Below are positions 25,590 to 33,199 of a stretch of 64,000 bases of DNA, one piece after another. The notes beneath the pieces are model-generated. The model was not told the DNA's origin and did not search any database. It worked only from the letters and a program-made list of their open reading frames with translations. The position numbers and the translations under genes were made by a program. Source of the DNA: Bog-1181 sp964565765. GTDB lineage: Bacteria > Oederibacteriota > PGYV01 > Palsa-1178. The first letter of the stretch is position 1; each line of letters opens with the position of its first letter. The stretch lies in contig CAZMGF010000004.1 of NCBI GenBank assembly GCA_964565765.1, positions 25,674 through 89,673 on the forward strand, written 5' to 3'.

Positions 25590-26717
25590 CTATATTTTTT
25601 CCGGCATAAATGAATCCGTCGCGCCGGCCGCAATGAAACCTCCGTCTTTTGTGGCGGCTACGGCATGCGCCGTATCATCATATTGCCCGCCGTAAGTTTT
25701 CTGCCATTGCAAATTTCCATCAGCGTCCATTTTAATGATATACGCGTCATAATTACCGGCGCCTATTGAATCCGTTGTACCCGCCGCTATAAATCCGTTG
25801 TCAGCCGTCTCTACCGCGTCATAAGCCCTGTCATGGCCCGCCATGCCGTAATATTTTTCCCATATTTTTTGTCCGTCGTCATTTAAGCGTATTATATAGG
25901 CATCGTCATTTCCGGCGCCGAAAGAATAAGTAAGGCCCGCCGCTATAAACCCGCCTGCTCTAACCGGCTCAATGGAATATCCCCTGTCTGACTTATCCCC
26001 GCCAAACCTTCTGGACCAGTCATATTTGCCGTGCGAATCCCTCTGCGCTATTACGAAAGCCTCGTTCCCCGGGGATGGAGTATCGTCCTGGGCTATTGTT
26101 ACAAAATGTCCGTCCCCGACCCATAGCGATGTGTAGCCCCAGTCAAAATATCCTGCCCCGAAATTTCTCACCCATTTATAATTGCCGTCTTTTCCAGTCC
26201 CGGCGAGATAAGCGCCGCCTGACGCTCCGCCGGAATAAGCGCGCCCCGCTGATATAACGCAGTCACCGCTTTTTTCCTTAAAATCGCCATCTTTGAGCTC
26301 ATTAAACCAAGTAACGCTGATTTTCTCTCCGCCGGACCCTACTTTCAGCAGGTACATTCCCAGATAGCCCTCATCTGAAGAATATGATCTAGCCGCTATA
26401 ATGGCACCGCCGTCGTCCAGTGGATACACGGCCTCGGCCCAGTCGTTATTGCCCGTTGAATAAGTCCTTATCCACTGCGCATTGCCCGAAGCGTCGGCTT
26501 TGATTATATAAACAGAATAATTGTATTCTTTTCTTTTTTCTCCGGGCTGCGGAAGGCGCATTACATAATCGCGCCTTTCATTAAGTACGGCCTCTTTAAG
26601 CGGGGCTTTTATCGCCTCTTTGAGGATTTTTTTCACAGCGTTCTGCCTGCCGCACAACAGCGTAAGTATCAGAATAAGCAATATCAGAAGCGCCGCGTAC
26701 GTTATTGCCCTTTTCAT
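25590..26717 (-). CDS. Exported beta-propeller protein (delta-60-type repeats)
   Basis: Product of 375 residues. A membrane or lipid anchor (residues 5-22, ending LLCGRQ) is followed by six or seven repeats of about 45 residues, each built as KTYGG..D.A....T.DGGFIAAG.TDSFGAGN.DAYIIK.D..G (clearest in the last three), which close a propeller. Proteins of this kind are found outside the cytoplasm and bind ligands or surfaces; no catalytic residues are evident. The ATG at 26717 overlaps the preceding beta-helix gene by 4 bases (ATGA); the longer frame to 26786 lies inside that gene. Confidence 0.8.
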   Translation of the reverse strand: MKRAITYAALLILLILILTLLCGRQNAVKKILKEAIKAPLKEAVLNERRDYVMRLPQPGEKRKEYNYSVYIIKADASGNAQWIRTYSTGNNDWAEAVYPLDDGGAIIAARSYSSDEGYLGMYLLKVGSGGEKISVTWFNELKDGDFKEKSGDCVISAGRAYSGGASGGAYLAGTGKDGNYKWVRNFGAGYFDWGYTSLWVGDGHFVTIAQDDTPSPGNEAFVIAQRDSHGKYDWSRRFGGDKSDRGYSIEPVRAGGFIAAGLTYSFGAGNDDAYIIRLNDDGQKIWEKYYGMAGHDRAYDAVETADNGFIAAGTTDSIGAGNYDAYIIKMDADGNLQWQKTYGGQYDDTAHAVAATKDGGFIAAGATDSFMPEKI

Positions 26718-28222
26718 TTTATCTCGGCTTTTTCCCGCGCCGGCAAGTCCTGCGCGCCTTTGACATCCGGCCCGATAAGCGGCCATTTTACCCCTTTTAT
26801 AAAATCAGGTTTTGAAGAAAGATAAAGGCTGTCCGGTATTTCCCTGTCCGGAATGGAAGCGTCGTAGCTTAATTCTCCGTAATCCACGTTTGCCTGTGTT
26901 AATATATTGGAAACAGGGGCTCCCGGCGCGGGTTCAATCCCGAAATCCGCGTTGACAATTATATTTCCAATAAAATTCTGGCCCGATGTTTTATCATTTA
27001 ACCTTACGCCTTCAGTCTCTATCCTGTTGCGCAAAAATGTGTTCCCCGGGCCCGACGGCCCCCAGTAATCGGAAATTTCAACTTTCTGAACGATATTGGA
27101 CTCAAAGAGGTTCATAAAAGCGTAATGGCCGTGGACAGATATGTCGCATACAAGCGAATTCGGGTCGTGGTCGCCCGTGGCAACCGGATCCTTTGAATAA
27201 TTATAGCCGAAAACGTTGCCGTTTGCCCCCTGGTGCACCATCATTGAATGGCGCAGGTGCACAAAAATATTGTTCTGCACAAGGCAGTTCGACGCCCAGT
27301 GTTTTAACTCAACGCCGTACCCGTGCCCGCCGCCTCCGTAATCATAGGCATGGTGAAAATAGGAATCCTTTATCTCGCATCTGTACGAGGTGGAAACGGA
27401 CACATGGCTGCGCAGCACAAGCTCGCTTTCTATATTATTTATAAGGCAGTACGCCGCGTTGTCAATATGTATTAAATCCGAATCTCCCCTGTCCATTCTT
27501 TTAATATAAAGAGAGCCTATTACACAGCCTGTTACAGCGTTAACTTTCGCCAGCCGGGCCGACATTTCCCTACTGAAACCGATATGGAGCGGTTCATCAA
27601 GTTCAGCAACTCCGTCTTTTATGGACTTAACTTCCGCAACCTGGCCGACACTTTCTTTGGCCCACGGCTGGTTCCATTCCGGTTTAGTGTACATCACAGC
27701 AGGGTCATTGTCCTGAAAGATTGCCACAAAGCGGCTGCCTTCAATAGCCCCCCTGTTTTCAACTTTAAGGCGCGTTGAGCCCTTTTCCAGCCCCTCAAGC
27801 GCCCTGGAAAAATCACTTGAGATTGTTCCGGTAATATTAATGCAGTTCAGCGTTGTACCGTTAAGGTCAAATATGAGTTTCGTTTTTCCCGGCCCGGCTC
27901 CGGTCAAATGTACATTGTCTTTTTTAATGACTATGGAAGATTTAAGCATATATTCCCCCTCGGGAATGTAAATCTCAACCGGCCCGGTTGCGGAGTCAAT
28001 TGCTTTTTTGAACGCCCCGGAATCATCTGTCTTGCCGTTGCCCGCGGCACCGAAGTCATTCTTTATATCTATCTTCTTCACCGGAGCACCGCTCTCCTGC
28101 GCCTGCAGGCCGCAGTTGGACCAGTTAATGGAGTACTCCGGCGGCAATATCGCGGCTAATGTCCTTGTACAAAAAAGCAGCACAACCGCAATGGAACACA
28201 GGCAAAAAAAGATTTTTTCCAT
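26714..28222 (-). CDS. Secreted pectate-lyase-superfamily parallel beta-helix protein
   Basis: Product of 502 residues with a signal peptide (about 1-23). After a short segment the pectate-lyase-3 motif DIKNDFGAAGNGKTDDSGAFKKAIDSA opens a right-handed beta-helix, with IYIPEGEYMLKSSIVIKKDNVHLTGAGPGKTKLIF as the next two coils. Later coils hold HHAYDYGGGGHGYGVELK and AFMNLFESNIV. The fold is shared by pectate lyases, rhamnogalacturonases, epimerases and phage tailspikes, so the substrate is probably an acidic polysaccharide but not provable. It overlaps the propeller gene and likely is co-expressed with it. GAGGGAATT precedes the ATG. Confidence 0.85.
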   Translation of the reverse strand: MEKIFFCLCSIAVVLLFCTRTLAAILPPEYSINWSNCGLQAQESGAPVKKIDIKNDFGAAGNGKTDDSGAFKKAIDSATGPVEIYIPEGEYMLKSSIVIKKDNVHLTGAGPGKTKLIFDLNGTTLNCINITGTISSDFSRALEGLEKGSTRLKVENRGAIEGSRFVAIFQDNDPAVMYTKPEWNQPWAKESVGQVAEVKSIKDGVAELDEPLHIGFSREMSARLAKVNAVTGCVIGSLYIKRMDRGDSDLIHIDNAAYCLINNIESELVLRSHVSVSTSYRCEIKDSYFHHAYDYGGGGHGYGVELKHWASNCLVQNNIFVHLRHSMMVHQGANGNVFGYNYSKDPVATGDHDPNSLVCDISVHGHYAFMNLFESNIVQKVEISDYWGPSGPGNTFLRNRIETEGVRLNDKTSGQNFIGNIIVNADFGIEPAPGAPVSNILTQANVDYGELSYDASIPDREIPDSLYLSSKPDFIKGVKWPLIGPDVKGAQDLPAREKAEIK

Positions 28223-28267
28223 ATAATTCCCTCTTTCATAGTTTTGATAATGATAACTTATACCCGG

Positions 28268-28978
28268 CTATTTGTCCAGAGCGTCGGTTTTAAAGAAATC
28301 CCTGTAGGCGCTGTAATGCGCCGTCTCCCTGTAATCCACAGGAAGAATTCTGTCCCCGTCAAAGCCGAATATTTTGGCCCCTTTTACGGACATCAATATC
28401 GGCGAATGCGTTGCCACAATAAACTGCGCCCTTCCCGATGCGCCGTATTCCTCAAGCAGTTTTTTTAGTTCGAGTTGTGTCTTTGGCGACAGGGCGCACT
28501 CCGGTTCATCAAGGAAGTAGAGCCCTTTTATTTTATATCTCGCCCTGAAAAACGACATCAAAGACTGTCCGTGGGACTGTTCAAGAAGTGATTTCCCGCC
28601 GAAATATTCAAGCTGTTCGGGGTCGTTGTGCGCCCACTCGTCAAGCAGCCTGGCAAACGACTCAAATATCTGGGAGCCGAAATATGTGCCTTTTACCGCT
28701 GTATCCACCCACTCCACAACTAGAGCCTCATGCAGCCTTTCTTCATAAGGGTTATACTCAAACCTTGTTCTTCTGTCGGCGTCCCATATGTGTATGCTGC
28801 ATTTCATGCATATTGCCCTTAAAAGGGTGGATTTTCCGGTTCCGTTCTCCCCCACGAAACAGGCCACATTTTTTTCAAAATTGATTTTCCCGGAGTTCCG
28901 CAGCAGTTTAATATTAAACGGATAAACATCCGTAACCGGAAATTTTTCCGGAAAAATTTCAACGCTTTTCAGGTGCAT
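28268..28978 (-). CDS. AAA (ABC/SMC-type) ATPase, COG3910-like
   Basis: Product of 236 residues. Walker A is VGENGTGKSTLLRA (about residue 43), a signature-like region follows in EQSHGQSLMSFF, Walker B is LYFLDEPECALSPKTQLEL and a switch His lies in FIVATHSPILMS. It lacks a transporter or large coiled coil and matches small predicted ATPases of the COG3910 group. Role unknown; relatives of this fold occur in defence, but it is a single gene with no nuclease or toxin partner beside it. Its ATG overlaps the SRPBCC stop (TAATG). Confidence 0.85.
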   Translation of the reverse strand: MHLKSVEIFPEKFPVTDVYPFNIKLLRNSGKINFEKNVACFVGENGTGKSTLLRAICMKCSIHIWDADRRTRFEYNPYEERLHEALVVEWVDTAVKGTYFGSQIFESFARLLDEWAHNDPEQLEYFGGKSLLEQSHGQSLMSFFRARYKIKGLYFLDEPECALSPKTQLELKKLLEEYGASGRAQFIVATHSPILMSVKGAKIFGFDGDRILPVDYRETAHYSAYRDFFKTDALDK

Positions 28979-29685
28979 TATTTCCCCTTTTCCACACGTT
29001 CTTTTATTCCACGCAACATTCCGTCCCCCACTACAAAATTCATGAATCCCATTATTTTAGGGCCGTACCACAGTTCATTTTCCTTTGACGGATAATAAGC
29101 CGAGCGCAGCCTGACCATAAGCCGCGTTCTGTTCCAGTCAAGTTTTTTGAGGTAAAAAACCCATGTCATGTTATTAAAATCTTTTGCGGGCTTTTTCGGT
29201 TTTATCCCGTATTCACCGGAATTGCCGGCGTGAATTATAAGGGCAATATCCTGAATTACTTTGGCAACCGGAAGCTTCGGCGCCTTTGGCGCCATTATCA
29301 TAAACTCAGTCCCGTCGCCCTTATACTGCCATTCAGGATGGATTCTGTCTGCGTTTTTAATATTGCACCCGGCAATATTTTCAAGAAATTCATAACTGTA
29401 ATAACCGCCGCGGTCCTGGCCTATCTGGTCTATCCAGGGAAATATCCTGTCAGCCGGGGCGTTTATTGTAATTGCCTGTGTGTATTCCCAGTTTGGCTTA
29501 AAAGTAAGACCGTCGCCGGGCATTGTTTCCTGCTGGTCCTCGTCGGTATTATCCCAGTTCATCCACGGCATGGCCGTGACAACATAAAACAATCCGGCGC
29601 AGGAAAGGATGGCGGCGGCAATAAAAGCAATTAAGATTGCTGTAAAAATAGTTTTTTTCTTTTTTTTATCCTGTTGTTGTATCAT
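28978..29685 (-). CDS. SRPBCC-fold membrane-anchored protein
   Basis: Product of 235 residues with a short polar start (MIQQQDKKKKK) and one membrane helix (about 13-37), then an SRPBCC (START-like) domain: ITINAPADRIFPWIDQIGQDRGGYYSYEFLENIAGC, DRIHPEWQ and WVFYLKKLDWNRTRLMVRLRSAYY. This resembles families described as SRPBCC or polyketide cyclase-like; they bind hydrophobic ligands. Nothing indicates which ligand. It is coupled to the ATPase downstream. Confidence 0.8.
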   Translation of the reverse strand: MIQQQDKKKKKTIFTAILIAFIAAAILSCAGLFYVVTAMPWMNWDNTDEDQQETMPGDGLTFKPNWEYTQAITINAPADRIFPWIDQIGQDRGGYYSYEFLENIAGCNIKNADRIHPEWQYKGDGTEFMIMAPKAPKLPVAKVIQDIALIIHAGNSGEYGIKPKKPAKDFNNMTWVFYLKKLDWNRTRLMVRLRSAYYPSKENELWYGPKIMGFMNFVVGDGMLRGIKERVEKGK

Positions 29686-29754
29686 AAAATGAAGCTCCCT
29701 TAACCCTGCCGTTTTGTCTGCTATCTCCTGTCTACTTTCTGTAAGTTCTTGCCT

Positions 29755-30438
29755 TTATTTGATACAATAAAATCCTGCTTGCATGTATGAATACCAGAAC
29801 AATTCCACGGCCTTGAAGCCGGTTTCCCTGTAAAGCTTTAAATGTTCCTCAATATTTATCGGAAAGTATTCTTTCCCGAATCTTTCCAGATGCTTTTCCG
29901 CCTCTTTCGCGGTTTTTCCATTCTTCTCCTGAAATGCCTTCCAGTTATTTTTTCCTATTTTTATTCCTTCCATGGATAGCGGTGAAATATTTTCAGTGTT
30001 TATAAATATCCCGTTATTCTGGAGCATATTATATGCCACCTTTACAGCCATGACCCGCTCGGCCGGATCCCCGTAATGGTGGGACTGGATAGCAGTTATA
30101 ACCTCGCACTTATCGTTTATTCGCAGGTCCTGCGTCTTAACCGGCGGCAGGAACCTGAATGATCCCCTGACACCGTCAAGTTTTCTTTTTGAGAGTTCCA
30201 TCATCTCCTGGGACGGGTCGGCCAGAATAAAGAAGGCCCCGGGATATGCTTCATGAGCCTTTTTAACAAATGTGCCTGTCCCGCACCCGCAATCGAGCCA
30301 CATCGCAGGCTCAATTCCCGCGGCTTTCACAACATTTAGCGTTTCATTGTGCAGATTATCATAATAAGGAATCGTTGCCCTTATATTTGAATCGTATTCG
30401 CCGGAACTGTGCGCGGTGCTGTTGTCTTTTTTTGCCAT
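29755..30438 (-). CDS. Class I SAM-dependent methyltransferase
   Basis: Product of 227 residues. SAM-binding motif I is MWLDCGCGTGTFVKKA, motif II ILADPSQEMMELSKRKL, and TAIQSHHYGD takes the place of post-motif II; the C-terminal part has helices with several Lys and aromatic residues. It belongs to the UbiE/Tam-like small-molecule or lipid methyltransferase group; the substrate is unknown. It begins 3 bases after the flavoprotein stop. Confidence 0.9.
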   Translation of the reverse strand: MAKKDNSTAHSSGEYDSNIRATIPYYDNLHNETLNVVKAAGIEPAMWLDCGCGTGTFVKKAHEAYPGAFFILADPSQEMMELSKRKLDGVRGSFRFLPPVKTQDLRINDKCEVITAIQSHHYGDPAERVMAVKVAYNMLQNNGIFINTENISPLSMEGIKIGKNNWKAFQEKNGKTAKEAEKHLERFGKEYFPINIEEHLKLYRETGFKAVELFWYSYMQAGFYCIK

Positions 30439-30440
30439 TT

Positions 30441-31016
30441 TTATACCGCCGTCTTTTTTATTAACCAGGCCATGTTTTTCCCGAGGTTTGTAAATGTTTT
30501 TATTCCCTCTTCGTCCCTTTCAATATCACCCTGGTCCCTTGAGAGCGTCATGTTCCAGTAAGTGGAAGTGACTATCGGCATCTCCATAATCCCGAAAAAG
30601 AAATTAATTGCAGCGTATGTAAAATTGGAGCCCGCCCTGCGCACTGAAACTACAGGGGTGCCAATCTTTTTCTTCAAAAGATCCCCGTTTGCCCTTGAAA
30701 CCTGGCCGCATCTTTCGATAAGTGCCTTAACCGCCGCTGTAACATTGCCGTAATAAACAGGAGACGCGATGATTATGCCGTCTGAGGAGGCCATTTTTTC
30801 AATGTACGAATTCATCCATTCATCTTTGATAACACATTTTCTGTCTTTGTTTTCCCTGCATTTAAAACAGGCGATACATCCAGAAAGGGTTTTACCGCCG
30901 ATATTTACCATTTCAGTCTCTATACCCTCGTTTTTTAATTGTTCAAAGACAATCTCTATCGCCCGGGCAGTGTTTCCTTTCGGCCTCGGGCTGCCGTTAA
31001 AAGCCACAACTTTCAT
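30441..31016 (-). CDS. Iron-sulfur flavoprotein (NADPH-dependent FMN reductase family)
   Basis: Product of 191 residues. FMN-phosphate loop FNGSPRPKGNTARAI at the N-terminus, and the compact cysteine motif CIACFKCRENKDRKC (CX2CX2CX7C), which holds the [4Fe-4S] cluster in archaeal and clostridial Isf proteins. ASPVYYGNVTAAVKALIERCGQ completes the flavodoxin-like site. Isf proteins transfer electrons from ferredoxin to acceptors such as O2 or peroxide. The start at 31016 is preceded by GAGG 8 nt upstream; a GTG at 31025 is too close to that site. Confidence 0.92.
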   Translation of the reverse strand: MKVVAFNGSPRPKGNTARAIEIVFEQLKNEGIETEMVNIGGKTLSGCIACFKCRENKDRKCVIKDEWMNSYIEKMASSDGIIIASPVYYGNVTAAVKALIERCGQVSRANGDLLKKKIGTPVVSVRRAGSNFTYAAINFFFGIMEMPIVTSTYWNMTLSRDQGDIERDEEGIKTFTNLGKNMAWLIKKTAV

Positions 31017-31026
31017 CGTTGCCACC

Positions 31027-31644
31027 TCATTTTGCGTCAGTTTTAGGGGGCTTTGACTTATCTCCCCATATCTTTTTTATATAAACGTCCCTTCCTGACC
31101 CCATCCTGTATATTGAATAATTCATGGGAGACTTGTTGTGATACTCCTGGTGATAATCTTCAGCTTTAAAGAAATTCTTATAGGCCGAAACTTCAACCCT
31201 GATGGGTTTGTCATATTTTCCCGACTTTGCCATTGAAGCTATATACGCAAGCGCGGCTTTTTTCTGCTTTTCATTGTGAAAAAATATCGCAGGCCTGTAC
31301 TGTGGCCCCCTGTCCACGAACTGGCCCCCGCTGTCGGTCGGGTCTATTTGCATCCAGAAAGTTTCAAGAATCTTTTCGTAGCTTATCTCGTCAGGGTCAA
31401 ATGTCACCTGCACCGCTTCAACATAATCTTTTTCCATATAATCTTCATAAGTGGGATGCTCTCCGTTGCCGTTTGCGTAACCGGCAAGATTTGTTTTCAC
31501 CCCTTTCAAATAATCAAATACCGGCTGGACGCACCAGAAGCATCCGCCGGCAAAAGTCGCTGTTTCTGTTTTCTGCGCCGCAAAAAGTCCCGACGGAAGG
31601 AGTATCGCCGCGGCCAGCAGCCCTCCAATAATGAAATTATTCAT
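31027..31644 (-). CDS. msrA: Exported peptide-methionine (S)-S-oxide reductase
   Basis: Product of 205 residues with a signal peptide (about 1-20, ILLPSGLFAAQK). The catalytic Cys is in FAGGCFWCVQPVFD; GYANGNGEHPTYEDY, FWMQIDPTDSGGQFVDRGPQYRPAIF and EDYHQEYHNKSP are the other MsrA hallmarks. It repairs oxidised methionine in envelope proteins. The start at 31644 follows AGGAGAACG; the frame continues to 31671 without a site. Placed between the GT9 gene and the iron-sulfur flavoprotein. Confidence 0.95.
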   Translation of the reverse strand: MNNFIIGGLLAAAILLPSGLFAAQKTETATFAGGCFWCVQPVFDYLKGVKTNLAGYANGNGEHPTYEDYMEKDYVEAVQVTFDPDEISYEKILETFWMQIDPTDSGGQFVDRGPQYRPAIFFHNEKQKKAALAYIASMAKSGKYDKPIRVEVSAYKNFFKAEDYHQEYHNKSPMNYSIYRMGSGRDVYIKKIWGDKSKPPKTDAK

Positions 31645-31670
31645 TTTCGTTCTCCTTTTCTTACAGGTCA

Positions 31671-32702
31671 TTATAGCATTTTTTTTATTTCATTAAATAC
31701 CATTAAAGGCGTTATTTTATCCAGGCAGCCGCCTGTTTCGCATTCAGTTTTATCGCAGGGAGAGCAGTCAACACCGGGCAAAAGCACCGCATTGTCCGCG
31801 GATATTTCCCCTGCCCATGCTTTATAACTTGTCGGGCCGAACAGGCCGATAGTTTTTACATTTAGCGCCCGGCCAATATGGCGCGCCGCGGAATCATTTG
31901 AAACAAGCACATCGCCTAGGGAAATCACACCCGCAAAATCCCTTAAACCCGCTTTAGGCATTATAGAGACATTTTTAATAACCGACAATTTGTCCAGAAA
32001 GTTAAGGTCGTCTCCCGGACCCCATAAAATCACGCACCTGTCCGAAGGATTGTTGTCCTTTATCAGTTCTGCAAGTTTTATCCAGTATTCCTTTGGCCAG
32101 CTTTTTGATGGCCAGCTGCCTGAAATTCCAAAAAGTATTTTCTTTGATGCTGAAGCCAGCCCCAGCGATGAATAACAGGATACCGCCCGTTCTTTTTCCG
32201 CGCCGGTCAGGGATAATACCGTCGCCGGGTCTGTTCTGCCCCTGTCATTTATCATTTTAACAAGATGTATCTGCCTGAGCGGCGCGTAAAGCCCTTCTTC
32301 TTTAAGGTCAAGGCGCTTTGAATAGAAAAGGTTGTACAGGGCCCTGGATTTTTTCCTTATTTTATGGCCGATCTTAACGCCCGCATTTATAAAAAGGGAT
32401 ATATAAGCCGAAAAATAGCTTGATTCAAAATCAATAAAGTAATCATATTTTTCGCCCGAAAAATATTCTCTCAGGTCCTTTATAAGGAAAAGAATGCCAA
32501 ATTCCCTTGGCAAAAAATGTTTTTTCAGTTTTATGGCCATTACCCTGTCAATATACGGATTGTTTTCAAGTATGGGCGCGGCCGCCGAGCCTGCCAGATA
32601 ATGTATCTGCGCATCCGGGTATAATTCTTTAACATATCTCACGGCAGGCGTTGTCAGCAGGCAGTCGCCGACGGCTCCAAGCCGGAAGAATAATATTTTC
32701 AT
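31671..32702 (-). CDS. Glycosyltransferase family 9 (heptosyltransferase-like)
   Basis: Product of 343 residues. N-terminal ILFFRLGAVGDCLLTTPAVRYVKELYPDAQIHYL is the GT9 signature, and the donor-binding half contains FGISGSWPSKSWP, DVLVSNDSAARHIGRALNVKTIGLFGPT and a Cys-rich segment GVDCSPCDKTECETGGCL near the end. GT9 enzymes transfer heptose or other sugars to the LPS core, which implies a lipopolysaccharide-bearing outer membrane. The Cys-rich segment resembles other GT9 proteins. It starts 1 base after the hemerythrin stop. Confidence 0.92.
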   Translation of the reverse strand: MKILFFRLGAVGDCLLTTPAVRYVKELYPDAQIHYLAGSAAAPILENNPYIDRVMAIKLKKHFLPREFGILFLIKDLREYFSGEKYDYFIDFESSYFSAYISLFINAGVKIGHKIRKKSRALYNLFYSKRLDLKEEGLYAPLRQIHLVKMINDRGRTDPATVLSLTGAEKERAVSCYSSLGLASASKKILFGISGSWPSKSWPKEYWIKLAELIKDNNPSDRCVILWGPGDDLNFLDKLSVIKNVSIMPKAGLRDFAGVISLGDVLVSNDSAARHIGRALNVKTIGLFGPTSYKAWAGEISADNAVLLPGVDCSPCDKTECETGGCLDKITPLMVFNEIKKML

Positions 32703-32703
32703 C

Positions 32704-33108
32704 TTATTTTTTAATAATATAAGAAAATAGCTTCATATCGTTCTTTTTTATATGGAGCAGGAACCAGTGTCCCAGCCTTTCGTGGATTTCTTTGGCAAAA
32801 GATCTCCCTGTTTCTCCCGATTCGGCCAGCCTCTGTATGGCATGAAGTTCGTCAAGAAAATGGCCGTGCAGCCTCCAGTGGCCCTGTTTGTCCGGGTAAA
32901 TCGAATCCTCCATTATCTTGCCTTCCGAAGAAAAATGGGTTTCGGCCGCAACCTCAAGTTTCTTAAGAAAAGCGATTATTATCATCGATTCCCCGCAGTT
33001 ATCGGCGCATTCAGCCGCCCGCCAGCACAGTCCCAAAAACTCAGTATGCTGTTTGTCTATTAATGTATTTCCTGTTAAAAGTTCCTTTGAAAGTTCAAGC
33101 TTTTCCAT
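32704..33108 (-). CDS. Bacteriohemerythrin-like protein
   Basis: Product of 134 residues with the four-helix hemerythrin pattern: LIDKQHTEFLGL, ETHFSSEGKIM, HWRLHGHFLDEL and LLHIKKNDMKLFSY, which supply the His, Glu and Asp ligands of the di-iron site. It binds O2 for sensing, delivery or detoxification. GGAGG lies 8 nt before the ATG. It is the first gene of the minus-strand run that continues with the GT9 gene, MsrA and the iron-sulfur flavoprotein, the last two linked to oxidative stress. Confidence 0.88.
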   Translation of the reverse strand: MEKLELSKELLTGNTLIDKQHTEFLGLCWRAAECADNCGESMIIIAFLKKLEVAAETHFSSEGKIMEDSIYPDKQGHWRLHGHFLDELHAIQRLAESGETGRSFAKEIHERLGHWFLLHIKKNDMKLFSYIIKK

Positions 33109-33199
33109 ATTTAAGCCTCCGGTTATATTTCAGATATTTTAACACGGGCAGGCGGACAGGCAAGGGAAATAATCAATTATAAAAAAATTTATGCAGCTT

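Noticed and set aside
28268..28978. Stand-alone ATPase as part of a defence system
   Set aside because: Neighbours are an SRPBCC protein, a methyltransferase and a beta-helix protein; there is no nuclease, reverse transcriptase or toxin partner.
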